Source: Bufo bufo
Lineage: Eukaryota; Chordata; Amphibia; Anura; Bufonidae
Reading direction: 5' to 3'
NCBI RefSeq assembly: GCF_905171765.1
Contig: NC_053392.1
Span: 446,676,837 to 446,740,836 of the forward strand
DNA: 64,000 bases
Part shown: positions 20,282 to 30,614 of the stretch, piece by piece
Layout of the letters: every line of letters starts with the position of its first letter
How positions within the stretch are numbered: position 1 is the stretch's first letter
The notes under the pieces: model-generated
What the model was told of the DNA's origin: nothing
The model's database searches: none
Seen by the model: only the letters and a program-made list of their open reading frames with translations
Program-made: the position numbers and the translations under genes

Positions 20282-20438
20282 GTAAAGGACATGTATTCTC
20301 CCTGACCATAGTTACAGCTCCACATGTCGGTGCTGCCGTGCACTTTGACAGACACCGACAGGCTCAAGGACTTGCCCACCTTTTGTTATGCATTCGTGTG
20401 CAGGGCTGGTGCTGCCTTTTTGGCAAAGAAATTACAGC

Positions 20439-20723
20439 TTAGGTGGTGGAGCCTTGACTGCCTGAAATTGGGTGGTTGCCACTGGGTGATGCAACTGTTG
20501 CTGCTGCCGGCTGGACCTCCACATCAGAGCCACGGTTCTCACAGGCCACTTTATGGTGACGCTGCATATGTTGACGCAGGTCCGTGGTGCCAACATTGGC
20601 ACCCTGGCCATGCTTCACCTTCTGCCCACAGATTCTACAAATGGCCATGTTCACCTCCTCCGACGGCTTAACAAAAAACTGCCACACCGCCGAGTAGGTG
20701 ATTTTCCCCCCAACAGTCCACAC
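20439..20723 (-). pseudogene. hAT transposase N-terminus with BED zinc finger
   Basis: The minus-strand frame contains SAVWQFF, then CRICGQKVKHGQGANVG and a histidine pair in HMQRHH, a BED-type finger that binds DNA. It probably belongs to the same broken gene as the core fragment at 18694-19059, from which it is separated by the 889-bp insert. Downstream of the finger the frame is rich in Ser, Thr and Gln without a domain. A close relative of this finger is at 59704-60060. Confidence 0.75.
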
Positions 20724-21229
20724 TGACTGACTGCTACTGCCGCTGCTTCCGTGAACCCCTGGACCATTACTTTCCGGGCAGGCAGGATCCAGCGAAGCGG
20801 GTGGTCTACCCCGGGCACGTTTGGCTCACAACCCCCCACTGCTACCAACCTGCTGACTCCCGGCCACGCTAGTGACTTGCTGACTCCACCGCTGCCTCAC
20901 GGCAAGCTGCAACCCTCTTCTCCCGATAATGAAGCCCCTAATTCACCAGTCTCCCAAGTGCGATCAGCTACATCATCATCATCGAGTACTGTCTGTACGT
21001 CACTGATGTCCTCCTCAACTGTCTCTGGGTCAGGAGCTCGCAACACCAGCTCCCATGCCACTCTCCTCATCACTACTTGCCTGCCTACTGTAGGAAGTGG
21101 CCGACATGTTGGCTGGCCAGTAGCTGCTGACTGTCCTCTAGTAGCTCGTCCTAGCTGTATAGTGGAGCTGAGCCCACAGCATATAATACTTCTCTGGCTG
21201 AGGGAATAGAAAAGGACAGAGGCAGGTTG

Positions 21230-21783
21230 AGGACAGGTGAGGGCACAGGGCCTGCTGATCTGACCATCTAAAACATTAGGGGTTAGGGTCTGCTGCTGAG
21301 CTTACCATCTAAAACATTAGGGTTGAGGGTCTGCTGCTGAGCTGACCCTCTAAAACATTAGGGGTGAGTGCCTGCTGCTGATCTGACCATCTAAAACATT
21401 AGGGACGAGGGCCTGCTGGTGACCCTCTAGAACATTAAGAACAAGGGCCTGCTGGTGACCCTCTAAAACATTATGGGCGAGGGCCTGCTGGTGACCCTCA
21501 AAAACATTATGGGCGAGGGCCTGCTGGTGAACCTCTAAAACATTATGGGTGAGCGCCTGCTGGTGACTCTCAAAAACATTATGGTTAAGGGCCTACTGGT
21601 GACCCTCAAAACATTATGGGCTAGGGCCTGCTGGTGACCCTCAAAAACATTATGGGTGAGGGCCTGCTGGTGACCCTCTAAAACATTATGGGTGAGGGCC
21701 TGCTGGGGACCCTCAAAAACATTATGGGCGAGGGCCTGCTCATGACCCTCTAAAGCATTATGGCATTATGGTTGAGGGCCTGC
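21230..21783. repeat. 36-bp minisatellite
   Basis: The unit is GGGCCTGCTGGTGACCCTCT followed by AAAACATTATGGGCGA, repeated about a dozen times. The first copies are longer (TGCTGCTGATCTGACCATCT). It sits upstream (minus sense) of the BED finger. Confidence 0.88.
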
Positions 21784-21789
21784 TGCCTT

Positions 21790-22748
21790 TTAATATACCC
21801 CCTTTTAATGCCCCCAGTTGAGCTAATGTCCCCATGGTGCCCCCATAATGTGCCAGTATATAATGCCCCATATATAGTGCCCCAGTAGATGCCCTCAGTT
21901 CTCCCATAATTTGCAAGTATAAAATACCCCTTCTTAGTGACCCCGTAGATGACCCCTTAGTACTCCTCTCTCCCCTTCACCATGGTACCCACCATAATGT
22001 GCCCCAGTATAAAATGCCCCTATACAGAGCCCCCCATATAAAATACTCCTTCTTTGTGGCCTCAGTACATGCCCCCAATAATGTGCCAGTAGGAAGTGCC
22101 CCCATAGTGCCACCCAATAATGTGCCAGTAAAAATTGCCCCCGATATTATGCCAGTAAGAAGTGCCCCCATAGATGCCCCCACAGTGCTCCCCAATAATG
22201 TGCCAGTAAGATGTGCCCCATGGATACCCCCACAGTGCTCCCAATCATGTGCCAGTAAGAAGTGCCCCCCAATCGTGTGACAGTAAGAAGTGCCCCCCAT
22301 AGATGGCCCCCCAATCTTGTGCCAGTAGCCAATATTGTACCATATAAAAAAATAAACTGTTATACTTACCTCCATGGCAGCGATGCGATACAGGCCTGTA
22401 CGGCTTAGGCGGTGTGATGCCGCCTGCCTCGGCCTCTGATGGGCTGCAGGCACTAGGCCTGCAGCCTATCAGAGGAACGGGAAAAGGAAGACGCCTCTAC
22501 CTCCCCTGCCCTGCAGCACATCCATCTGTATCGCTGTCCTGAGGATGGCGATACAGATGACTATGGGGATGAGCGCTTCCACAATGGATGCACTCATCTC
22601 CTTGTGCCCTGCCACCGCCACCCACTTGTAAGCAGGGCCGCGCCACCTGGTGCGATCGCCTTTACTTTGCCTAATTGGCGGTGCGGCACTGGTGGCACCT
22701 CCTAAAATTCTGCGCCCGGGGTACCGGCCCGCCTACGCTACACCACTG
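21790..22748. mobile_element. Nonautonomous DNA element ending CAGTGGTGTAGC, left limit unclear
   Basis: The right end, read inward from 22748, is CAGTGGTGTAGCGTAGG. A similar terminus, CAGTGGCGTCTCTAGC, begins at 63970. The interior has irregular repeats of TGTGCCAGTAAGAAGTGCCC at 22080-22330. I could not find the left terminus or a target duplication, so it may be truncated. Confidence 0.5.
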
Positions 22749-22769
22749 GTTGAGGGTGATAGCCGGGTG

Positions 22770-24870
22770 TCATAAAACTGTCCCAGGCTTTGGAGAGTGC
22801 TGCCCTGCCTCTGTTGGAACTGTGTGTTCCCCTCGTCTACCCTCCTCGGTTGGCCAAGGAACTACGTACTCTGCAGCCAGCGTTGTTAGATGGAAATTTT
22901 TGGAGCAATTTTTCCACAAGGACCTTCTGGTATTGCACCATTTTGCTCGTCCTCTCCACCAAAGGAATGAGAGATGAGAAGTTCTCTTTGTAGCGGAGGT
23001 CGTAAAGGGTGAACAACCAGTAATCGGTGTTGGCTCAGGCAAATTGGGGTAGGTTTTGAGAAACCACTCAACTACTAGGTTGAACACATGGGCTAGGCAT
23101 GGTATTTGTGTGAGCTTGCCGAGCTCCAAAGCCACCACCAAGTTACGGCCATTATCAGACACAACCAGGCGTGGTTGTAGGTTGAGTGGCGAGAGCCACA
23201 GATCAGTCTGGTCCCTTATCTCCTGCCACAGCTCAGCGGCAGTGTGCTGTTTGTCACCTAAGCACATCAGTTTAAGCACAGCCTGTTGCCGCTTCCCCAC
23301 TGCAGTGTTACACTGCTTCCAACTACTGACTGATGTCTGAATGGTTCTGCAAGATGATAATTCAGAGGTGAAAGTGGAGGAGGAGGAGGTGGAGGAGGAG
23401 AAGTGGGGGTTGCAGCCACTAACGTAGGAAACCCTGATGGAAGTAGGGCCCACAATCCTTGGCGTCGGTAGCACCTGTGCCATCCCAGGGTACGACTCGC
23501 TCCCGACCTCCACAGCGTTCACCCAGTGTGCCGTCAGGGAAATGTAGCGTCCCTGGCCAAAAGCACTTCTCCATGTGTCAGTCGTTAAGTGGACCTTCCC
23601 AATAACTGTGTTGGTCAGGGCACGGGTGATGTTACGGGACACATTCTGGTGTAAGGCTGGGACTACACAACGTGAAAAATATTGGTGGCTGGGAACAGAG
23701 TAACGCGGGACGGCTGTGGAAAGCCTCAGTGTCCACAAGCCTAAATGGCAACATTTCCAGGGCCAGCAATATGAAAAGGTGCGCATTTAATGCAAGGGCT
23801 CTGGGTAGGTGGATGGGTATTTGCGCTTTCGTTCAAAAGCCTGGGTTATAGACATCTGTATGCTGCGCTGGGACACAGAAGTGGATGTGCTAGCTGATTG
23901 TGCTTTGAAGGTCGAGGTGCATGGCGGGAGGCATTCGGGCCTGTGTCTTGGACAGAGGATTAGCCAGCACGTAACACAAGGGAAGAGGAGGCAGTGGTGT
24001 GACCCGCAGACACTGATTGTGGACCCAGGTGTTCGGCCCACCAATTGCGGGCCTGTTTGGTGTGGCCTTCCTTCTCCCTTTTGCCACCCCACTGCCTCTT
24101 CTAGCCTGTTTCTGTGTTGCGGATCCCTCCCCCTCTGTACTGCTGTCCTTGTTCAGCTTGCCACCTTCCCAGGTTGGGTCCACCACCTCCTCTTCCACTT
24201 CCTCACTCTGGTTATCCTCCTGACTTATTGACCTAACAACAACCTCAGTTATTGACAACTGTGTCTCTTCCTCATTATCAACCTCTTCAGACAATAATTG
24301 CGGTTGACTTATTGGCAACTGTGTCTCATCATCATCATCCACCTCGTGAAACACTAATTGCCATTCCCCACCGCCATCTACTTCTGACTGTGGATGCTCA
24401 AGAGTTTGGGAATCCGGGCACAAGATCTCCTCATGTCCCTCTTTAAGCAGGCTTGCAAGAGGCCCAAATTAAGGAATGGCGATGAAAAGAGCTCCTCGGA
24501 ATATCCGAGTGTGGGATCACTTGTTTGCAAAGACTCTCCATGGTGGAAGGAAGGAGGTTTAGGGCAAGGATTCTGTTGACCAGACTCTTGGCTACTGAGA
24601 CTGGACTTTGTGAAAGACAGGGTGGTGCTTAACCGACTGGAAGCATTATCTGCTGCAATCCAACCGACCACCTGGTCGCACTGGTGTGACGTCGAGAGTG
24701 GTGCCCTGCGCCGCCCTGCAAACTGGGACATGAAGCTAGGTATTGTGGATGAGTGTGTTTCTTGTGCTCTAGCAGCAGGCACAGTTTCACCGCGCCCAGG
24801 GCCACTGCCTCTGCGTGCACCATCAGCAGCACGGACACTTCCCCGTCCCTTACTGCTCGCCTTGTGCATA
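22770..24870 (-). pseudogene. hAT transposase with acidic leader, frameshifted and truncated
   Basis: The minus strand reads, in order, a Ser/Gly-rich N-terminal leader (24870 to 24378, starting near MHKASSKGRG), an acidic region (24423 to about 24120, with VDDDDETQLP and VDNEEETQLS), and the transposase. Its catalytic hallmarks are the first aspartate in LTTDTWRS followed by GQGRYISLTAHWVN, and the second aspartate in VVSDNGRNLV followed by CLAHVFNLVVEWFLKTYPNLP. Frame changes occur near 23790 and 23730, since LALEMLPFRLVDTEAFHS is in a different frame from what follows. After YPNLP the sequence departs from the family. The dimerisation domain is absent. No BED finger was found in this copy. 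Confidence 0.8.
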
Positions 24871-24959
24871 TTAAATGGTATATATGCTTGCAAGTATGTC
24901 ACACGTACAGTAGCACAGGTTTTGTAAGTGTATGCGCAAATAAAGTACACAGAATGTCA

Positions 24960-25815
24960 CAGATATTTTTAGGATGCGCAGACGTTAAACAGAATATGTA
25001 GCACAGATAATGTCGCTGTGCGCAGCGTCTATGAAAAAATTACACTGAATGTCACACATAATTTTAGGATGCACAAACATTATACAGGAGGTATAGCTCA
25101 AGTAATGTCGCTATCACCACCAGCTAATAAAAAATTACACTGAATTAATGTCACTGATATTTAGGTTGCACAAACGTTATACAGGAGGTATAGCGCAAGT
25201 AATGTCGCTATCACCACCGCCTAATAAAAAATTACACTGAATGAATATCACTAATATTTAGGATGCACAAATGTTATACAGGAGGTATAGCGCAAGTAAT
25301 GTCGCTGTCACCACCGCCTAATAAAAAATTACACTGAATGAATGTCACTGATATTTAGGTTGCACAAACATTATACAGGAGGTACCGTATAGCGCAAGTA
25401 ATGTCACTGTCACTACCGGCTAATAAAAAATTACACTGAATTAATATCACTGATATTTAGGACACGCAAATGTTATACAGGAGGTATAGCGCAAGTAATG
25501 TCGCTGTCACTAGCGGCTAATAAAAAATTTGACTGAATTAGTGCCACTGATATTTAGGATGTGCAAACGTTAAACAGGAGGTATAGCGCAATTAATGTCG
25601 CTGTCACCAGCGGCTAAAAAATTACACTGAATTAATGTCACTGATTTTTAGGATGGGCAAACATTATACAGGAGATGTAGCGCAGGTAATGTAACTGTCC
25701 GCAATGGACACCGTCTACATAAAAAATTACACTAGATGTCACAGATATTTTTAGGCTGCACACATGTTAGACAGGAGATGTAGCACAGATAATGTCGCTG
25801 TCACCAGCGGCCAAA
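24960..25815. repeat. 97-bp tandem array, about eight copies
   Basis: The landmark ACAGGAGGTATAGCGCAAG recurs at 25084, 25181, 25278, 25375, 25477 and 25574, with diverged copies at 25668 and 25771. The spacing is 97 bp apart from small indels. The unit also carries TAATGTCGCTGTCACCACCG and AAAAAATTACACTGAAT. It lies in the 5' subterminal region of the hAT block, upstream of the leader. Confidence 0.92.
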
Positions 25816-26687
25816 CAATTGCAAGCTATTTAGCGCAGGTTGCGCTAAAAATATATATTGCTGCCAGATACAACAATAGTCCTTAAAAAGACTTTTGGGT
25901 CTCTAACAATTCCACAAAATTTAGCACAGGTTGCGCTAATAATTATATTTCTGCCAGATACAACAATTTTCATTAAAAGGACTTTTGGGTCTCTAACAAG
26001 TTTTTTTCAATAAATATATTAGTATTTCACTCCCTACACTATCTGTCCCTGCTTCAGCATAGCTCTCCCTGACTAAGACTGAGCCGAACACGTGTCATCG
26101 GGTGCTAAATAGCACCAGATGACGCGTTTCGGCCAGCCAATCACTGTAATGCCAGTAGCCAACATGGCTACGGCATTACAGTGAATGGCAGTACTCACCT
26201 GCACGTTTATTGGCTGCGTAGCAGCCAACAAACATGCAGGGAGGAGACTCGAGCATCATGTGATGCTCGAGTAAAATTAGTGTTCGGTCAAGCATGCTCG
26301 CCCAACATTACTCTCTATCCTTTCCCTGAACTTCTATACAGAAAAATGAAAGTTCTAAAGTCTTTTCTACCACTGTCCCTAGCGCCTGCTGACGTCATTC
26401 CCTGCACTAAGTACATTGGAAAATGGCTGAATCCAAGATGGCTGAGGCTATTTATAGGGCTGTTACATCACAGGGCTGGTTGCTGATTGGTTGCATGCAT
26501 CGCATTTTGGGTGATCCCTCGTTCCCAGAGTTCCTTGCTCCATTTCCTAACACGAGTAGCAGCCATTTTAATAAAAAATGTGATTCGTTAACACAAAGCG
26601 TGAGGAAATTTGGATTCGGTGCAAATCAAATTTTTCCTGAAATTTTGATCGAATTCCACTTTGTCAACTTCAATTCGCTCATCTTTA

Positions 26688-27332
26688 TATATGAAGATGC
26701 AAAATATAATTTATTTTTTATGAAAAAGTGATTTTTATCCTGCAAAAGTAGTAAAACGTGTAAAAACTACAATATATATAAATTTGATATCACCATAACC
26801 ATATGTACCCTAAACTGTATGTTGTTCCACAAAAAACAAGCCCTCACATAGCTCAGTCAACAAAAAATTAAAAGCTATGGCCCTTAAAAAGATTACAGCA
26901 AATTTCATGTTAGCAAATCCAGGTACAGCTCCTTCCTTTCTGAATGCTACCATGTCCCCAAACAGCAGTTTATGACCACATATGGGGTGTTGCTGTATTG
27001 GAAAAAATGCAACAGGAAACAATTTGTGGGGTGCATTTTCTCCTGTTACCCCTTGTGATAATGCTAAAGCAACATTTTATTGTGCAAATATATATAATTT
27101 TTCATTTTCACAGCCAAGTGTTTCTAATTTCTTTGAAATCGGAGTTAAATCGCTCACTGCGCTCCTCAATAAATTTCTTGAGGGATGTAGGTTCCAAAAT
27201 GACTCCAAAATGGAGCTGTAGAATGACAGTGTGCATGAGCGATTACTATTAGGATAATTGGTAGGCTGTGTCTTACTACCTACAAAGGTAGACTCATTAG
27301 GTAGCTATTCAAGGTACAAGAAAAACATCAGA
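26688..27332. other. Old noncoding repeat, resumption of the hAT target
   Basis: AT-rich repeat sequence continuing the left flank at 15182. No gene seen. Confidence 0.5.
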
Positions 27333-27565
27333 TTAAAGGGGTTATCCAAGATCTATAATGCCCCCCCCCATATGCCTGGGCCCCTCACAGAGGTTGTACT
27401 TACCTCGCTCCCCAGCACCCGCGTCGCTTCTCATACCGCTGCATCAAGCCCCCCCCCCCCCCCCCCCCCCCCGGTTTGAGAAGCGACATGGGTGCCAGGA
27501 AGCGAGGTAAGTACAACCGCTGGGGGGGGGGGGGGGGCATTATAGATCTTGGATAACCCCTTTAA
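27333..27565. mobile_element. piggyBac-type hairpin MITE with poly(C) and poly(G) runs
   Basis: TTAA at both ends (27333-27336, 27562-27565) bounds the inverted repeats TTAAAGGGGTTATCCAAGAT. The arms extend through TACTTACCTCGCT. A run of about 30 C (27449-27472 region) and a run of about 16 G (27523-27538) lie inside. The element could fold into one long hairpin. Confidence 0.9.
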
Positions 27566-27727
27566 TAATAAAATGTTGGTTTACTTTGCACCAATTTTTC
27601 TCCCAATGTTGTAAAGAGATATATTTTCCTCTCTAAATGGGAGGAATAATATCAAAATTGCAGGTATAGAAGAACAGTTCTGAAGATGCAATCATATTGT
27701 ATTAATTTTATACTTTTTCTCTGGCAG

Positions 27728-27865
27728 GATTTTGAAGAGGGTTGTCTTCTGCTGGCTAAGTTCAATGCTATCAGCAGGACACCTTATGAAATGTTTATAA
27801 CCGAGAATAATACCGTGGCTCCGTTTTTGTATGGAATGTTAAACTCAATACTTGAAGGATACCAG
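27728..27865 (+). CDS. gnpat: Internal exon of a GNPAT-like gene (46 codons)
   Basis: GNPAT is the peroxisomal dihydroxyacetone-phosphate acyltransferase that starts ether-lipid synthesis. The exon is preceded by a pyrimidine-rich tract ending TTTTTCTCTGGCAG and followed by GTACCAAG. It is 138 bp, phase 0 on both sides, with no stop. The product begins DFEEGC and ends NSILEGYQ, with ENNTV in the middle. As I recall it, the human GNPAT C-terminal region has DFEEGC, a LL-K-AI pattern, NTV-FL-G and E-YQ in the same order, with about half the residues identical and one gap. That is from memory, not an alignment. The next GNPAT exon is not seen in the window. A paralogue or a decaying copy cannot be excluded. 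Confidence 0.6.
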
Positions 27866-28264
27866 GTACCAAGTTAACTACAATTCAGCTATCTGCACAG
27901 TGCACACATACTGTCTTGTGTCTACATTATATATGAAACTTTTAAACTGAAATATTTATGGAATCCAACCATTTTTTGTTTCATTATTTATTGATTTAGG
28001 CAACCCCTTTCTAAAACTTGTAAGCCAGGTTTATGTCACCGTTTGTCTTTTTTTTCTGTCTAAAATAACGGATCTTTGATGGAAATGGCTGAAATGTTTG
28101 CAAAATATGCATAATTGAGCATAATGGATGCTAAAAAATATCAAAGAAGCACTTCTATCATTCTTTTTTCTTCTGAAAACCTAAAGATATGTCAAAACCG
28201 TTCTTACTGTTGCGTCATCCCTGCTACAAGTCTCCTTTCTGGTTTTCCTGTGCTGGTCTGCAAT
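27866..28264. other. Intron-like unique sequence
   Basis: Sequence downstream of the exon with no repeat landmark or second exon that I can support. Confidence 0.4.
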
Positions 28265-28512
28265 CTTTGGCCTCATGCACACGAGAGCGGTCCGTGGTAA
28301 CACAGCCTGGATTCCTGTTGAGAGCAGGAGCTATACGAGTGTATTACATAGTGTATACATACACTATACGAGTGTATTACTGTAGTGCAGCGGCGGTATG
28401 AAGCGCACAGCGTCATAGCAACCAATGACGCCGTGCACTCCTGCTCTCAACAGGAATCCAGGCCGTGTTACCACGGACCGCTCTTGGCCACGGAACATGG
28501 CCGTGTGCATGA
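28265..28512. mobile_element. Long-hairpin MITE
   Basis: The arm GGCCTCATGCACACGAGAGC, then GGATTCCTGTTGAGAGCAGGAG, is repeated in reverse as CTCCTGCTCTCAACAGGAATCC and GTGTGCATGAGGCC. A short direct repeat, ACTATACGAGTGTATTAC, lies in the loop. Target duplication not resolved. Confidence 0.75.
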
Positions 28513-28790
28513 GGCCTTTATCTGCCTTTTCTCTCTACTATATTCATTGGAAATGGCTGCTGCTCTTTCAAAATTCCTTCCCATTTGGATGCAGCCTTGC
28601 CTACTAGTCCCAGAATACTGCTGTCTGAAATGGAAGTGTAAATGAGGGTAATGTTGTTTCCACCCACTGATCTTCCTCATGGCAGTCTGTATTCTCGTCA
28701 AAACACTTACATTTATTTATTAGGTTATGATGTTTAATTTCCTAATATAAAGGGGCTTATTAGAATAGCTGACAGATCTATGCATTTACT

Positions 28791-28880
28791 GGTTGTTTCA
28801 TGTGGGGTGGCACATTTGCTGGTTGTTTCATGTGGGGTGGCACATTTGCTGGTTGTTTGTGTGGGGTGGCACATTTGTCT
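28791..28880. repeat. Three 30-bp tandem copies
   Basis: TGGTTGTTTCATGTGGGGTG followed by GCACATTTGC, repeated three times, the last slightly changed. Confidence 0.85.
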
Positions 28881-30097
28881 CTGCAAAGTGTCGTCATTCG
28901 ACATAATCATCACAAATGTTATATGCATCTTTTAGTAACCCTTATTACTGTACATCTCATCCTGCATAATCATCACATATGGTATATATGGTATAGTCTT
29001 CAATTCAAATACACTGCATCACATGAAGGTGATTTCCTTGGTCACTTGACTCTCCTTCAGCTGCCATTTAATGGACAAGACCTCTGTTTAGACAGCACAA
29101 AAGACTTTATAAAACAAGGGAGCATAACTTACGAAATATAGAAAATAGCGCAGAATTTCAACAAAGGCTACATTAGTAAATGAAAAAGCCAAAGATTGCA
29201 GAACCTACTATTACGTAGCCTCTCCCTCCTACCCACACATATCAATACTTGCTATCCACCCGACGTGAGGAGGGGGAACGGATTCTATTAAAACGTAACT
29301 TTTAATCAATCAAAAAACTAAAATGAAATAATGTTCCTCTTATCATCCAAAACAATACACCACAGTGCACAAAAGTGTAGATTAAAAAGAGGCAAGAGTT
29401 ACACGTATGGGTATCGGTTACTGAATCATGCAGTGTACCTCTTTAAGGATCTGTAAATCAGCTGGGATCTTAAGGTTCTGGATGCAATTGTAGGTAGATA
29501 ACCCCGCAATGTTGTTCAGGTGTCTGTGCATAGACAAGATTCTTGCAGGGTCGGGGAGTGACTATCCCTAACTTAACCCTACCAAGAAGGGATCTGCTAT
29601 GTTACCCTACCTATCTAACACAGAGCACCCACCCCGATAGGGGTGACCCAGTCCGGAACCTGTCCCTGTATATGAACAACTCCCTATTGGTGTCCCTGAA
29701 AAAATGCTCCCGATTTTGTCCATTCCTTGCCACCAGACTCTTCAGGGGATATGCATCAGAGATAAATTAGACTGAATATAATGCCAGATTTACTATAAAT
29801 CTCTCAAAGGTAGAAAAAAAAGTTAAAAAAATGGATAAATTAATAATGAAACCACCCTCCAATGTCAGAGGGTTGCTGCATCCAACAAACAGGCACCCAA
29901 ATCACAAAGCGAAAAAACGCCCGGTAATTGCTGTCCAAACTAACTACAAGTATTAACCCCAAACTAGACTCAGAACAGCATGTAATATAGAATCACAATT
30001 TTTTTTATTGGACATACACTTGTATAAAACATAGAAATCCGTATACATTAGCAGCTTTAAATCACACAGGATGAATATCCACAGGTCTGTCACATTA
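28881..30097. other. Intronic sequence with a retroelement-tail-like segment
   Basis: 28881-29260 looks unique. From about 29270 to 29990 the sequence resembles 17280-18230 (shared GTCCGGAACCT and AACGTAAC-type landmarks), which suggests a shared old retroelement tail. No gene supported. Confidence 0.4.
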
Positions 30098-30367
30098 TCT
30101 ATACTAATAAAAGCCCTGTGTACGTGCTCAGGGCTGTTGTCCGTGCGTGTGTGCCGATTAGTGAAGTGCGCATGCGCAGAGCACAAACCAATCAGCACAC
30201 ACGCAGCGCACAAACCAATCAGCACACACTCCACACACACAGCAGGGTGAGTGTGTGGCGATTATATACTATCGGATCTGAGTTTTCTCCAATCCGATGG
30301 TATAATTTAACTTGAAGCGTCCCCATCACCATGGGAACGCCTCTGTTAGAATATACCATCGGATTTG

Positions 30368-30614
30368 AGTTAGATCGTGAAAACTCAGATCCGACAGTAT
30401 ATTCTAACACAGAGGCATTCTCATGGTGATGGGGATGCTTCAAGTTAGAATATACTAAGAACTGTGGACATAACGGCCCCCTGCTGCCTGACAGCACCCG
30501 ATCTCTTACAGGGGGCTGTGATCCGCACAATTAACCCCTCAGGTGCCGCACCTGAGGGGTTAATTGTGCGGATCTCAGCCCCCTGATCGGGTGCTGCCAG
30601 GCAGCAGGGGCCAG
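30368..30614. repeat. Inverted repeat arm, left
   Basis: About 250 bp, from GAAAACTCAGATC through CCCTGCTGCCTGACAGCACC to the GGTCTGG-type end. It recurs inverted at 32926-33172. Each arm itself contains a near-perfect palindrome around TTAACCCCTCAGGTGC. Confidence 0.85.

Larger units (their letters stand above)
15183..26687 (-). mobile_element. 11.5-kb hAT insertion (composite) with 8-bp target duplication
   Basis: The left end reads TAGAGATAAGCAAATT, and the right end read inward reads TAAAGATGAGCGAATT, a hAT-type inverted repeat. The flanking 8 bp are TATATGAC (15175-15182) and TATATGAA (26688-26695), matching at 7 of 8. The outer flanks join into one continuous older repeat (GTTATGG... 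followed by GATGCAAAATATAA), which supports a single insertion event. Inside are fragments of two homologous hAT transposase genes, both on the minus strand, so one hAT probably landed in or recombined with another. Two smaller hAT-type elements and several tandem arrays also lie inside. Confidence 0.78.

Noticed and set aside
21768..22756. GTTGAGGG on both sides of the CAGTGG-ended element as an 8-bp duplication
   Set aside because: The left GTTGAGGG is part of the 36-bp minisatellite unit and is not followed by the expected terminus.
26100..26140. Second GACGCGTTTCGG site resembling the hammerhead region
   Set aside because: The minus strand lacks CUGANGA in the right place and no proper stem II precedes GAAA.
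29061..29141. Possible second exon: a good acceptor (TTGACTCTCCTTCAG) followed by 26 open codons and a stop
   Set aside because: The product does not resemble what should follow the GNPAT-like exon, there is no poly(A) signal nearby, and one acceptor plus a short frame is common by chance.
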